Positions 36,872 through 49,211 of a stretch of DNA of 64,000 nucleotides are shown one piece after another. Source of the stretch: Paramecium octaurelia (Eukaryota; Ciliophora; Oligohymenophorea; Peniculida; Parameciidae). Numbering within the stretch: position 1 is the stretch's first letter; every line of letters starts with the position of its first letter. The notes under the pieces were generated by a model. The model did no database searches. It was not told the origin of the DNA and saw only the letters and a list, made by a program, of their open reading frames with translations. The position numbers and the translations under genes are program-made. Where the stretch lies: assembly GCA_905182995.1 (NCBI GenBank), contig CAJJDP010000042.1, positions 302,417-366,416 of the forward strand. The letters are read 5' to 3'.

Positions 36872-39481
36872 ATGAAATAAAATCCCGCAGCACCACCAAC
36901 AAAATAATAGCCACAATAACAACCTCCTGCCAAAGACCCTCCAAAAACTACTGGTAAACCAAATGATTAAAAATAACAATAACCATAATAACAACAGCCG
37001 ATTCAACAACCCAAAACTGCTTAGGCATCTCCACCCAAAAAGGAAACTGTCAAAGCTTCAACTAATGATATAGTAATTTTTCTATTTTATGGCATATAGG
37101 ATCACATCTAAAAGATGAAGCAAACTATGATGGACTTTTAAAATAAGTATTTTGAAACTCTCAAAAATAAGTAAGATTCCATTTCTCAGAAGGTTATTTC
37201 TTATCGTATTCTTAGCTATCATTGAGAAATGCTGAAAGAGTTGAAGATAAAATCCTGAATGCAATTCGCAAAGGAGTCTTGCAATTAGAAGTAAATTACA
37301 AGTTAATATTTTTATAAGAATTCCAAATATAATTATGTTGAAGGACACATGATGGATAAAAAGGTCTTGATCGTCGAAAAAGAAAAAGATTAATTGCAAA
37401 CCAAACTATAAAATGTTGATACTGAATTGAAAACTCTCAAAGGTCAGAAAATCAACAACGCTTATAGTGCCTACAGTCAGCCCACTCTCAAATTGTATAT
37501 GCAAGAGGAGAATCTCACCAAGTAACAATAAGCCCAAGAGACTGTTTAGAAGATCCAAAATGAAGCTAAGACAAGAAGAGAAAAAACTAATAAGATATTG
37601 AGTGAGAAAGAGAAGAAAGAAAAGGAAGAAGAAGAAAGGAAAAAATAAGAAGATGCCATCAAAACGTAATCATTATTCTTACCATTTTATAGATAATAAT
37701 TGAAAGAACAGTTACATGCTAAATTAAGAGAAAATATCGAAGATCTGAAGGCAAAACAAAAGCAGCGACTTGAAAAAATGGATAAGATGGAAGATGATTA
37801 TTTTAAGAGTTTGAATGATAAATTATCAAAAATGAATAAGGAAAGAGCATTAATTGCCTCAGTAGATATTCCTAAAGTCAAATTGAAACCCTATAAAAAT
37901 GAAGGTCAGAAAAAAGATAAGAAGAAAAAGATTAGACCCAAGAGTGCATCTCCTAATAGTAAAATCTTACATCCACCAAAGAAAATTGAAATCGAATAGC
38001 CTCTATACATGAGAGTTTTAGATAAGTATAATAAAAAGATACAAAAATAACAATAAATTGTTAATCAAGAGAGAAAAATGAGAATGGAAAAGAATGAATT
38101 TTATAATTAAGAATATGAGGAACACATGAAAGAATATTTAAAGAAACTTAAAATGAAGAGGAGAGAATATGAGGAAAAAAGAATGAAAGCACTTGAAAAA
38201 TTAGGTTTAGAAGCTGGTAAATATAGTTAAAATGTTAATGCAAGTTTTGATTCCAAATTATGGTTATTGCAAGAGTCTAGAGTTAATAAATCTCTTGATG
38301 ATATCTCTGTTATTCCTAAAGAAACCTTGATTAATTAAGCCAAAGAAAAAAAATCCAAAATCATAAATTATGATAAAAAAGTTAAAGAAACCATTAAAAT
38401 CTAAAAAGATAAAGAAAAAGAAGAAGAATTACTTGTTTTAAGGGATAAAACAATCCATCCTGAAAGATATATTAGAATGGTCAAAAAAAATGACAAAGAA
38501 TAAGAAAAGGAACCTGAGTTTGAAATCTATTAACGAGAAGAAGAAGCTAGATAATAAAAAGAAAAAGAAGCGAAAGAAAAAGAAAAGGAGAGATTTATTA
38601 AATTATAAGAAAAAACTAAAAAGGAACTTGAATAATCAATTATATTGAGTAAATAAAAAGAAGAAGATAAGAAAAAAAAGGAGGAATTTGATTATGAATA
38701 TGAGGAAACCTTAGCCAAATAAAAAGGAAAGGAATATCTAAAAGAATTTAGAGAATTACATCAAAAGGCACTTGAGTTAGAAAAAGAAGAGAGAGAAAAA
38801 CAATTAAAATTACTATAAGAATAATAGAAGAAAAAGAAATTAGAATTGCCATAAATCACTTCTACTCCAAAAATTGTGAAAAATCAAACTTTAGGAACTG
38901 TAATTTAAATACGTTATCATTTAGCTTGAGAGACATGATTATTTATAAGAAGTTTTGTAATAAGCTAAAAAGGAAAGAGAAGAAAGAAAAGAAAAGGAAA
39001 GATTAGAAAAAGAAGAAAAGATCAAAGAAGAAGAAAGAAAAAAAGAAGAAGAAAGAAGAAAGAGAGAGGAAGGACTTGAGTAAACACCAAGAAAAGTTGT
39101 CAATTTAGATAATTTAGACGATGAATAAAAAGAAGAGTTAAGAAGAAAGAAATTAGCGCTGCATAATTAAAAAGTTGACAAAATTAAAAAAAAAGTAATA
39201 TTTTGACATTATCATAATAGTTTATTGATGATAAAACTAATGGTGAATCATCTTAACATGAAAGCTACTTAAAAAGAAAAGCAGACTAAGTCAACAAATT
39301 AGACAAATAAACTAAAAGCATGGAATCTGTAAAATATTATAATATTAAATTTTAGATAGTAGAGGCTTCCTGGACTACAAAACCACTAAAAGCAGTAGAA
39401 AAGGCATCAGAAGTAGATGCACTTTATATTAAGTCAATTCAATAAAAATTAAGTCTATTATCATCTGGTTAAAAAGCTTGA
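36872..39481 (+). CDS. Long coiled-coil protein with Pro/Gln-rich head
   Basis: The start MKQNPAAPPTKQQPQQQPPA is followed by a Pro/Gln-rich region and, after several introns (for example 27 nt near 37066, 28 nt near 37290, 25 nt near 38902, 26-27 nt near 39193 and 39332), by about 650 residues of Glu/Lys/Gln-rich coiled coil. Landmarks are DKLSKMNKERALIASVDIPK, SLDDISVIPKETLINQAKEK, DKTIHPERYIRMVKKND and a C terminus DALYIKSIQQKLSLLSSGQK. Total length is about 820 residues. No motor, GTPase or known ciliary domain was recognised; the layout suits a basal-body, axonemal or cortical scaffold. The start is 38 bp after the small membrane protein. The last exons are supported by unbroken frame across TGA-containing introns. 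Confidence 0.7.
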
Positions 39482-40101
39482 TATTATAATAAAATTCAAT
39501 TAGATATTCGATAGATAAATTATACTTATTAGTACATTAATGGTTATATTAAGCATTTTTATATAACTTAATAAAATATTGTAAAATGAATTAATAGTAT
39601 GACAAATTATCCAATGCTTTAATCTTTATTCTCATACAAATTAAGCACTTTTATGTTACTAATTTCCAAATTTGCCCTCTCTTTTTTTATATTAATATAT
39701 TATTCAAATATTATTTATATTAATTTTTTCACACTTTAAGAATGGATTAACTCTACCTGAAGATGATCATATCATACTCTTATTGTGAGTATTTATAACT
39801 CTTATTTCAAACCACATATGGATTAATAAGTTTTTTTGAATGCAAAGATGAAGGACATGTGGCTCTCTCCTTTCAAAAATGATATTTTTATTCAAACCAT
39901 ACATAATGAATAATAGTGTGTATGATTTAACATTTAGCATTAGTTCGATCCTTATACAGCAGATTTTTTTTTTTATAATAGTTCGTATTAATATTATTCG
40001 TGCATTAATTTAATAAATTATATTATGATTTGACAAATAATATTATTAAAGCAAATATCCAAAATCAAAAATTTCATATATTTTAATAATTATTACCTAC
40101 A
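39482..40101. other. AT-rich intergenic region, nothing recognised
   Basis: About 620 bp, very AT-rich, between two plus-strand genes; presumably the 3' region of the coiled-coil gene and the promoter of the desaturase. Confidence 0.5.
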
Positions 40102-41260
40102 ATGTTCCTTAACCCACAAGGATTATTAGAAGATTCAAATTAACCCGAGCTTCTCAAGGAGCAAGAAAAGAGAAATGGACATTCCTCCTATAAGGAATCA
40201 ATTTTCGCCAATACAAATTTTGAAAAAAATATGTCTTATTTTCATATAATGGGTATAATTTACATTATATATTGACTAGGTCATGATGAACCACATGCGA
40301 TAAGAAGAAGGCAAATACTCTAAAAACACCCAGAAATTAAAATTCTTTTTGGCCCAGATCTAATGTCAGCCTGGCTTGGAGTTGGCATTGTATTGGCTCA
40401 ATTTTGGTGTATCAACTTCTTTGCAACCACAAACTGGTTGTGGTATCTAGCTTCATCATACTGCATCGGAGCAGTTTTGAGCCATGCTCTGCATGCTTTA
40501 ATGCATGATTTTACTCATTACTTGTGCTTTGAGAGTATGTAATACAATAAATTGATGGCCATCTTCTTAAATTTTGGTCAGGGAGTTCCATCTGCAATTA
40601 CTTTTGGAAGGTAAAAATATTTTTTATTTTAATAAGATATCATTCAGATCATCATACATATATGAATTTACCTGATTTAGATCCCGATTTGCCATCCTAA
40701 TGGGAGATAGATCATGTAAAAGGACCTCTCCTTAAATTTTTGTTTATGCTTTTTTTACCCTTATTCTATTCACTTAGACCTATGTTTATCAGACCCTTGG
40801 TACCAAATAAATATGAGATATTAAACCTAGTATCAATAATAATTTCAAATTCTTTGATTTACATTTACATGGGACCATCTGCTTTGGGATGGTTAATACT
40901 TTCAACCTATTTTGGACTAAGGTAATGATTAAATTAATATCCATTAGTATTCATCCTTTGGCTGCGCATTTGATCACTGAACATTATGAATTCATCAATA
41001 GATTAGAAACATATAATTATCTCGGAATTGCCAACTTTTTAATTTTAAATTTGGGATATCATACAGAACATCACGATTTTCCAAACATTCCTTGGTCAAG
41101 ATTACCTTTAGTTAAAAAGATTGCCCCTGAATTCTACGACTAATTACCATATCATACAAATTACACCTTAGCTATTTTGGCTTACATCTTTGATGGATAC
41201 ATGGGACCATTTTCAAGAATAGTCAGAAAAGAGCTCAAGTTAAATGGAAAGACTAAATGA
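40102..41260 (+). CDS. DES1: Sphingolipid delta-4 desaturase (DES1-like)
   Basis: The enzyme introduces the 4,5 double bond of dihydroceramide in the ER. Three histidine boxes that bind the di-iron centre are present: HDFTH, YHSDHH (at an exon join) and YHTEHHDFP. The DES1 N-terminal signature occurs as HDEPHAIRRRQILQKHPEIK and LFGPDLMSAW, and the C-terminal signature as SIHPLAAHLITEHYEF and LETYNYLG. Four or more membrane segments are evident (for example GVGIVLAQFWCINFFATTNW). Three introns fit: 27 nt near 40252, 26 nt near 40611, 26 nt near 40922. The length of about 360 residues is slightly longer than animal DEGS1. It converges with the kinesin gene, 34 bp between stops. Confidence 0.93.
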
Positions 41261-41294
41261 TCTTAATATAGTATTATATATGGATTAATTATAA

Positions 41295-43264
41295 TCATTT
41301 TTTATTTTTTAAATACTTAACAGAAGGATTTATGTTTGTTTTTGATTAAGATCTCTTAATTTATTGTTATTGTTATTATTATTGTTATCTATTTGGAGAT
41401 GCAACTAATTTCAAAGCCAAATGATTTAAATTATAGTCTTAAACAGTTGTATTTTTTTTAATATCATAATACATCTTTTCCAATTTGGATTACATATCCT
41501 CAATGTTCTATTTCTATTATTATTATAGATTCTTAATCATATTATTGATAGCTATATTGAAACTTGGTTTGCTTGAGTCCATACTAGATATTTATTCTGC
41601 AATCTTCTGTAACTACTTATTTTGTTCTTATTGGGTTTCGATAAATTAGCTTTGAATATGCAAATGATTATTGTTCAACCCTTGAGTGCTAACTAAAACT
41701 TTATAGGTTTTCTTCATGTCAATAGTTAATTCGTTTATTTTAGCAACTTGTCTTTTCACATTATCAAGATTCTACTCTTTGTTCAACCCCTGTAATTCAA
41801 TCAAGATTTAATTGATCTTATTTTCTAATTCTAACTAAGTATTATTTTCTTGAGTTTTGAGATTAGGTAAATAATTTTCCTTGTTTTCATTAGTCATGCT
41901 CCTATAAGTTAATCTCAAACTCTCAGTGCATGGGATTTCCGAATCAGTAGTGTATCGACATTGAAACTATGAAACTGAACTCGTCTAACTCATTCTTTAT
42001 TTAGTTTCCAATAGTTCCTATTTAAGTTGAGTGATTTCCAATTCTAAATCTCTATATGTTTTTTTCTGGGTTGCAATTCTAATTTCCTTCTTAATAAACC
42101 TAGCCCTCTAGGCAAACTTTAATGAAGAAACTGTTTCATCCGAATTTTTACTTTCAGGAGAGAGAGTCACAATCTAAAGTCTTATATATAAGGAATTACA
42201 ATCGACGTTCTGCAATCTGCTTATAGACTGTCCATTAACAACTTCGTAAGTTTAGAATCCCTATATGGAATGTGATCTTATCCCTATGATAAACATTGGA
42301 TAACATGTCCTAAACATGACAATGAATAATTAATTTTCTTTGCTTCTTACAAGGTTTCACCAATTGCCCCAGTTTTATTAACTTTTTCACTGCCTGCTAA
42401 ATCAACTAGATGAAGCTTTGTTTTTCCCATTTAAATAGTCAAGATCAAATGACTTCTACTACTGAGAGCATTCAATTTAGTTTCAGCCACATGTCTATAT
42501 TCTTCAGCGATTTAAAGTAATTCCTAACAGCTTTCTAATTTGTCAACTTTCTAAATTAAATTATTCAAATTGATACAATCTTTTTTAATCCATCAACATA
42601 GAAACCTAATTAAAGGTCCTCCTTCAATTTTAAATCTTAAACACCAGATACAAGATCATACACATGATCTTTGTAAATTTCGAGTATGGAAACATAAATT
42701 GTTTCTTAATTTCTCGAAAACAAATGTGTGAATGTTCTTAAAACTATACCAGGATTGCTTGATTCTCCAAACATAGTGAACGTTTTTCCACTTCCAGTTT
42801 GCCCATATGCTATTAAACACCCATTTATATTATTCAGAAAATCATCGACTGTCTATTTTGCCACGATGTCAAAAATATCACCCTTTGATAATTTATTTAT
42901 ATACCTATGTAGCTGATTATTCAAATACTCTATCAAAATTATAAGGATTTGTTTCAATGAGAATTGATTACTTGTCATAATTAAGTTAGCATTCTCCTGG
43001 CTTGATTCTTGCATATATTTTCAACATTCTGTATTCAGGGTATTTAAGTTGGCTTAAGCTTTTTCTTTTTGTTTCTTTGATTGAATCTTGTGTTTTATTA
43101 GAAAATGAACGCTAAGCTTTGACATTCTTAGGGGTTATGTTTTTTTCAAATAAGAGAGGTGGTGGATTATTGGATTTAAAGAATTGTTGGAATGTTGTGA
43201 ATTGCTTTTAATTTGGTTCTTGGGCCTTGAGAATCAAATCAATAGTTCTGCTATTGTAGCTCAT
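41295..43264 (-). CDS. Kinesin motor protein with C-terminal coiled coil
   Basis: After a neck of about 90 polar residues (MSYNSRTIDLILKAQEPNQK) the motor starts at MLKIYARIKPGE. Nucleotide motifs are present: P-loop GQTGSGKTFTMFGE, switch I NALSSRSH, switch II HLVDLAGSEK, and the microtubule-binding HIPYRDSKLTKLLMDSLQ. The motor end VSSLKFAQRARFIKKEIR follows a 26-nt intron. A coiled coil of about 230 residues ends with a short poly-Gln run and SVKYLKNKK. Motor-first order implies plus-end directed movement, but the subfamily could not be assigned; kinesins of this size in ciliates work in ciliary, cortical or spindle microtubules. A stop-like TGA near 42570 falls in an intron whose exact borders I did not fix. 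Confidence 0.85.
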
Positions 43265-43324
43265 TTGAATATTTAATTATATTACTGTTAAATTTATTAT
43301 AAATACAAATTAAGTAGGAGAACA

Positions 43325-44368
43325 TCAACAGGTAATTTTTCTCGGTTGTTTGGGATCGAAGTCATCATTTTAATCCAAGATATTAGATTAACTTTTAATA
43401 CTTGAATTTTCTAATGTGGTTTATGAAGGACCTTTCGATCTACATCCAATTTCATTCCCATCCAATTGGCTTTTGGCAATAAAAAATATCATAAGATTGC
43501 TTGAAACTAAATCATAATATCTAAGTGAGTAGAATGACAAGTGTACTTAAATATTGAGTTGAGATAGACTTCTAATTAGGTTTTCCTATCTTTTAAATCA
43601 TTATTATCCATGGAATTTATGACTTTTTTATGAGGAAATTCTGGTAGTTCAAATGAAATCTAGATTTTTCTCAATTATCTATGATTTTCTTTCAAATCCT
43701 GGTATCTTTGATTGAATTTCCAACTCTTATTAGCATAATGATCAGTGATTTCTATAGTGTAGATTGCTGAATTATCATAGAAACCATGCTCACAAAACTT
43801 AAAAGTGTATTGCTATCTAAATGAATGTACAATATATTTTACTTAATTTATTGTTGGGGCTTAATTATGGGTAATGAAAAAACCTGATTTTCATGTTTAG
43901 CTAAGAAAGATTTCTTTAATGCCTCAATTTCCGACCATTAATTATTAGAAATTTGAGATATTTGACTCTAATCAAGTGGTTTTCTGTGTTTAGTCACAGG
44001 AATGAAGTCTTCAATTAAACCCAAACTTTGCAATTCAGGATGTGAGAAGACATCATTAAAATATTTTTATAATTCAGCTCTCTTACATTAATGAATGAAA
44101 ATACACGCTTATTAACACTCTCTTCTGATAGATTAGTGCTGAAAAAAAAGATTTTTTTTTTTGGAAATTATAACTAAGGGATTCTAATTTTGAATATGTT
44201 GATCCATTCCAAAATTTTATAGTGTATTGATTCAAGTTCAGAGTATCGTTTTTTCACTTCTTTGAAATCATTAGTCTCTAAATTTGTTACTTTCATAACA
44301 TAATAGACCTTATTCTCTTAATATTCATGAGTAGGTATTTCCACCAAATATTTTGTATGTTTCTTCAT
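43325..44368 (-). CDS. Tandem PX-domain (phosphoinositide-binding) protein
   Basis: The start MKKHTKYLVEIPTHEYQENK at 44368 opens a first PX domain with FKEVKKRYSELESIHYKILE (the RYSE strand) and the Pro-rich loop IPQLQFPKKK. A 23-nt intron leads to AELQKYFNDVFSHPELQSLG. After another 26-nt intron a second PX domain follows: AIYTIEITDHYANKSWKFNQ, RYQDLKENHRQL, FELPEFPHKKV, and after a further 26-nt intron YYDLVSSNLMIFFI. The tail ends DFDPKQPRKITC. PX domains bind PI3P or other phosphoinositides on endosomes and phagosomes. No BAR or SH3 domain is seen in about 310 residues, so this may be an adaptor that reads two membrane lipids. It is 60 bp from the kinesin start. Confidence 0.75.
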
Positions 44369-44764
44369 TAAATAAATTTAATTTATGCATTTTTCTGGGT
44401 TTAATCACAAGAACTTTGATAATGCATTTATTAAATAATGACGAAATATTATTAATCAATATAATCTGAATGAATTAAAATTCCATCATTAGTCAATTAA
44501 AAAACTCTGCTCATAATAAATTTTCTTTATTTCATTCAAGAATATCTAGTATCCTGAAATGATCAAACACAAAAATGAGGAATTTTGAGTACATCAAACC
44601 TTTTGAGTTTGATTTCCTGAGTGAAAGTACCCTTTGAAAATAGAAATCCAAAAAATACTACTTTCTTCATACTTCATAAGTCGATGTTATGGAAAAGTTA
44701 AAGTGATGAGAGTTGCACCCAATAAGCTAATATATAATTTGAATATATAAACAAATAATGTGAA
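44369..44764. other. AT-rich intergenic region, nothing recognised
   Basis: About 395 bp between two minus-strand genes with no supported frame. Confidence 0.5.
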
Positions 44765-45051
44765 TCACTTGGGGATGTTAGTTTTAATCGAATACCCATG
44801 AGCACCTGCTAATTCAGCTTTTAAAGCGTCTACGACCATTTAATGTTATTTCACTTTTGATTTGCCTTGAAACTCAGGAGATTCAATTTCCAATCGATAC
44901 ATAGAACCACCTATGGTAATTTGATTAATGATTTACATCCTCCAGATGTATCGATGACTTCAACTTTAGTGGCTTTCAAGACCTAAGTAAGTTTATCAGC
45001 CATAACCTTTTCGATGTCTTGAGAAAATGAAAAGAATAATTTTCGAAGCAT
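44765..45051 (-). CDS. BolA-family protein (probably mitochondrial BOLA3-like)
   Basis: The start MLRKLFFSFSQDIEKVMADK at 45051 looks like a mitochondrial presequence. A 26-nt intron splits the beta-strand region DTSGGCGSMYRLEIESPEFQ. The BolA core continues as KSKVKQHQMVVDALKAELAG and AHGYSIKTNIPK, with the invariant His of the HQMV motif that helps bind a [2Fe-2S] cluster with glutaredoxin. At about 86 residues it is complete. BOLA3-type proteins deliver iron-sulphur clusters to mitochondrial lipoate synthase and respiratory complexes. The start is 33 bp downstream of the SLC33 stop on the same strand, so its promoter must be very short or lie within the upstream gene. Confidence 0.9.
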
Positions 45052-45084
45052 GTTTATGGATATTATATTTAATAATAATAATAA

Positions 45085-46408
45085 TCATGGTTGATTATTT
45101 AATCCTTTAATTTCTTATAATTCTTGATAACCATCAAGTGTGTCTTGCGTATGAAGTGTCCAATTTTCTTTGGCTATAAATTACTTGATTTTGAATTCAT
45201 CTCCATACTTTCTCAACACAATTATCTAATAAAGCACGCATACTAAAACCAAGGCATATATATTAAAATATGCAGTCGATTACAAAATCAAGGGATCCAA
45301 GATCACTCTACTGACATTATGTAATGAACTAATAATAGATATTTGCATTCCTGCTAATTATGGTTCAACAATTTCGGCAACAAATGAAAAAGTACAGACA
45401 GTAAAGATTTTCTTAAAAATTCTACTTATTCAAAGAATATAAATACTCGTGTATTAACAATTGGAAACAAAATAAGTATTAAAATTAATTTATTGTGCCT
45501 TCAGTTAATGGGTGCTTTCGATATTCATAATAATCTAATAAAAAGAAGGTCATATTGATAGTTTGATAAGTCAAAGCACTTATAACCAAGGCATTCTCTT
45601 TCTTTTTGCCTGAGATAAAGTAACCAATGACCAAAGGAATCCAAAAAGTACAACAGAATATGATAATTTAAGCCTGACTTATGAATGCCTTTTCCATTCC
45701 TGCTCTTATCATTACAATCGGAGCTGCAACATCCATAAAGGCTATTCCATTTCTCTAGAGGAAGATGAATAAACATAAGAATCTTAAGTTTCTGTTGTAA
45801 TACAGTCCCTTCACTTATTTAATCTGATGGATCAAACTCTGGTAATGTATGACTTCATCTGGATTCGTTTCCTTAATGAAAATAACAACAATCGACATAG
45901 CTATGCACATTATTCCTAAAGTTTATTAATATTGAGCGAAACTGATTATGTTTTTTTGATTCAGCAATATGAAAATGGCTTAAGAGATGAACCATCCCAC
46001 TTATTATCCAAACGCTTAACATACACTTTATTGAGCTACGTTGGATAATAATGTAACTGACCATCCATCTATTGCGGTGTCACTGGTGGATAAACAAACC
46101 ATCAATGCAATGTAATAATAAAATAGATTGAGCAGAGTATGTTCAGCATTGGCAACCAATATCAAGAGAACTCCCATAAGTGAAAGAAATGGAACTATAT
46201 AAGTTTTTCGCTTGCCGAATTTTTCAATAAAATAATAATCTTAGATTGGTGACCATACAAATTTGAATGCCCAAGGTATTGTACATAATGTGAATATCCC
46301 GATGTCCTTCTCATGTGCAAATAACACTTAGATTGCTCCTCCAGGCAAACCTACAATTAATCCTTATATAAAATAGAGAGTTGTTAATATTACTTATCCT
46401 ATTTACAT
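45085..46408 (-). CDS. SLC33A1-type acetyl-CoA transporter
   Basis: The product is a multipass membrane protein of the major facilitator type. It begins MQIGQVILTTLYFIQGLIVG, with no earlier in-frame ATG. The first transmembrane hairpin GLPGGAIQVLFAHEKDIGIF, then IPWAFKFVWSPIQDYYFIEK with FGKRKTYIVP, are the loop 2-3 signature of SLC33A1 (AT-1). The motif STSDTAIDGWSVTLL corresponds to the family TQDIAVDGW region. The C-terminal helices include LAGMQISIISSLHNVSR and IYALVLVCVLYQIIVLRKYG. SLC33A1 imports acetyl-CoA into the ER and Golgi lumen for lysine and ganglioside acetylation. At roughly 430 residues it is a little short. Its start codon is 45 bp from that of the divergent B-box gene. Confidence 0.85.
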
Positions 46409-46453
46409 AGAAACTAAATAATTAAAAGGAGGATTATTTTTTTTCACAATTCA

Positions 46454-47518
46454 ATGAAGTGTCAATATCATGAAGGATAAGTTAAGACCCACATCTGTCT
46501 AAAAGGCTTATGCAAACATGCTGTCCTCTGTCCAATTTGTATTGCCAAAGATCACCAAAATCATATGACGATAGAGCTCTTATAATTTAAAAGATCTGTT
46601 GCTAACTTGATTTTACAACATGACAAGCCAGAACCTTTAGATACTCTAACTGAATTGACACTTTAAATTGCAAAGTTTGATTAAATTCTCCAAGAAAGTC
46701 TGAAACTATTGTACCAAAAAAGAAAGGAAACAATTGAGTTTGATCACTTCAAACAAGTAGAAGGAATCCTCCAAGTTGAGCACCCTACCAATTCCTAATA
46801 GATGGCTTTAAAAAAAGTTGGATAACATATGCTCTTTTATAAAGATTAATCAAATTAATGGACTTTTTAGTTGGTTGCTGACAACTAGGAATACAAGATT
46901 TGGGATAAATTAATCTAAGATCTCAGAAATCAAGTCAAACAGCAAACCAGTCAGTTATCTAAAATATTAGATTCATTATAGCAAATCTCCAAACTAATCG
47001 ATTCTGAAGTAAAGCAAAAGAAAATCATTATCAATACAAACAATTCAGACCCATTAAATGATGGTTTCAATAATGTATCTAAAAAGATCAAAGCAGAAGG
47101 CCGAGAATTGGACACTCAATAAGAATAAGATGAAATTTTCAAAGCAGAACAGCAACAATCTATTAGATTGCTTAGAATGCTAGAAAATAACTCTGACAGC
47201 GAAGATTCAGAACCCAAAATTATTCACCAAATCTAACAATAAACACCTAATCCATAATCTTAAACTACACAATAGTTATAATAATAATAACCCTTTTTGT
47301 TTGCCTAACCAGATAGAAAATATGTTTCAGTGACTGAGTAATTTAAGGATGCTGATATAGCATAATAAGGGTAAGTTAGAGAAAAAAGGAAATATGTCAA
47401 AAAAGCAGATAAATTGGCTATGATGGGTCAAAAGAGAATTTATAGAAGGAAAACTTATGATAGATTTAAATTTAATACAAATTAATGTATTGCAGTGTTT
47501 AAAGAGATGTTAGATTGA
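46454..47518 (+). CDS. B-box zinc-finger protein with coiled coil and Gln-rich region
   Basis: A single intron-free frame of 354 codons starts MKCQYHEGQVKTHICLKGLC and continues KHAVLCPICIAKDHQNH, giving a B-box-type arrangement of Cys and His that should bind zinc. A coiled coil of about 150 residues follows (LRNQVKQQTSQLSKILDSLQ), then an acidic segment (RMLENNSDSEDSEPK) and a Gln-rich stretch largely encoded by TAA. The basic C terminus (REKRKYVKKADKLAMMGQKR, IYRRKTYDRFKF) could bind nucleic acid or microtubules. There is no RING before the B-box, so it is not a classical TRIM ligase. The gene is divergent from SLC33 with 45 bp between starts. Confidence 0.75.
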
Positions 47519-47729
47519 AATAAAACATATTATTAATAATATTTATTTAGAATTAACTTTGATTATTTATGCTACCCTTACTAACTATTATTGTTATTGA
47601 AGACATATTTAATTGATTAATAAGCTTAAATTTATTATAAATTTGATATTCAGATATAATATCCATTAAAATAATAAATTTTAAACATTTTATTAATTTA
47701 AATAAAAACCTTTGAAAATTTATAAGCTA

Positions 47730-48537
47730 TCATTCCAATTTCGTTAAGCCAAGTCTTCCACTTAAATATAAAATCCTATCCAAATATTCGCTTCTTTCTA
47801 CTTCGAATGCCTTTTCCTTTACCCATAACTTCTTTTCTAGAATTGTAAACTAGGATATATTCACACATAATATGTACTTTCTTAAGATTCTTTGATAATC
47901 TTTTAATTTCTTTATCCTTTTCATCCAATTTCTTCCTAAATTCCTCCATCAAATATGGGTTTTTGTCTGAAACAGCCTCCCTATGCCACTTCATCTTCTC
48001 CTCTTCCTCCTTTTCTTGCTTCATCTCCTTTAATTGAGTATAGCATTTCTAGAAATCTGTCTTTAGTTTTTTATTTTCTGATTCTAAATTTTCTACTCTG
48101 ACTTTCATTTTGTTATATTCAAGCTAAATTTAATTGGTATCATTCTCCCTCGCTTAAGAAACTTTAATTATTCTTTATTTTAAGATTGAATTCTATTTTT
48201 CTAGTTCTTGAGTATAATTTAAGTTGTTTGCAGTTCCAGGTTTCTAAAATATAAATCTCCTCGAAACATTAGCACTCTTGATCATTTCAGGTTGGGTTTA
48301 TTCTGATTATGATTCCACCTTACCCTATCTCCCATTGAAGAACAATTACAATTTTTGTAAAACCTCAGAAGGGTTCTTTGAATTTTCACTTGACATCACT
48401 ATTTACTTGATTGCTTAATACTTTTATTGTAACTAAATTATTCGAAAAATATATACTTTTTGATATTCTTATGACTTAGGCGAATCCAAAAGAGGCGGAA
48501 CAGGAATGTCAGGATCAAAGTCTTGATTTTCTTACAT
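47730..48537 (-). CDS. Short coiled-coil protein
   Basis: The start MQENQDFDPDIPVPPLLDSP at 48537 is followed by a 24-nt intron (GTATATATTTTTCGAATAATTTAG). The body is coiled coil (NQIQLEYNKMKVRVENLESE, EFRKKLDEKDKEIKRLSKNL). A 28-nt intron beginning GTACATATTATG removes a less coding-like stretch and keeps the coil going as FTILEKKLWVKEKAFEVERS and LDRILYLSGRLGLTKLE, ending at 47730. The total is about 250 residues. No named family was recognised; it may be a small centrosomal or axonemal component. Confidence 0.6.
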
Positions 48538-49211
48538 CTTTTTATATAAAATTATAAATGAAATATTTCATAATAAACTATTTATTTATCACAAAAAAAA
48601 CAATCTTCTGTTAATCTCATAATAAATTCCCTTCTATTTATTATTTATTTAAAGAAGAGAAATTTCATATAAGATGCTGGAATTCTGTAAATGGAAATTA
48701 GATTGCAAAATTTTTAGAAAATCTTTAATTATCATATAAAGTTAATTTATCAATCAAATTATGGAATACTAAGTGCTTCTATATAAATTACAAATACTGA
48801 TTCAAGTCATATTTATAATTAATTCGAAAGTTTGAATATAATTTTTATTACACAAAAATTTATTAATAATGAGTAAATTTATTAGTGATTCTTTTTTTCA
48901 TATTATAAACTCGTGATATCTGGTTTTTTAATGTTGTAAATTCTTTTTGAATAATAGTTTGATATTTATAAGAACCAGTAAATGATTGAAGTTTATATTA
49001 TTTATTAAACAATGCACTATCTGCCGCTAAATGATTTCAATATTGATTTTAAATAGATAAAACAAAATTAATTATTTTCATTATTATGATGCTTACAACA
49101 ATTACTTATAACAGATAATATCAATTATTTATTTTTAAGAAAAAAGAATAGATTTTATACAATTTATCAATAACTCAATAACAAAAAAGATTTATTAATT
49201 TAAATATTATA
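48538..49211. other. AT-rich intergenic region between divergent genes
   Basis: About 675 bp with no supported frame; it must hold the selenoprotein W promoter. Confidence 0.5.

Noticed and set aside
47776..48024. C-terminal reading ending in a basic GKGKGIRSRKKRIFG stretch for the coiled-coil gene
   Set aside because: A 28-nt GTA...TAG intron gives a continuation with better coiled-coil character, so the unspliced reading was dropped.
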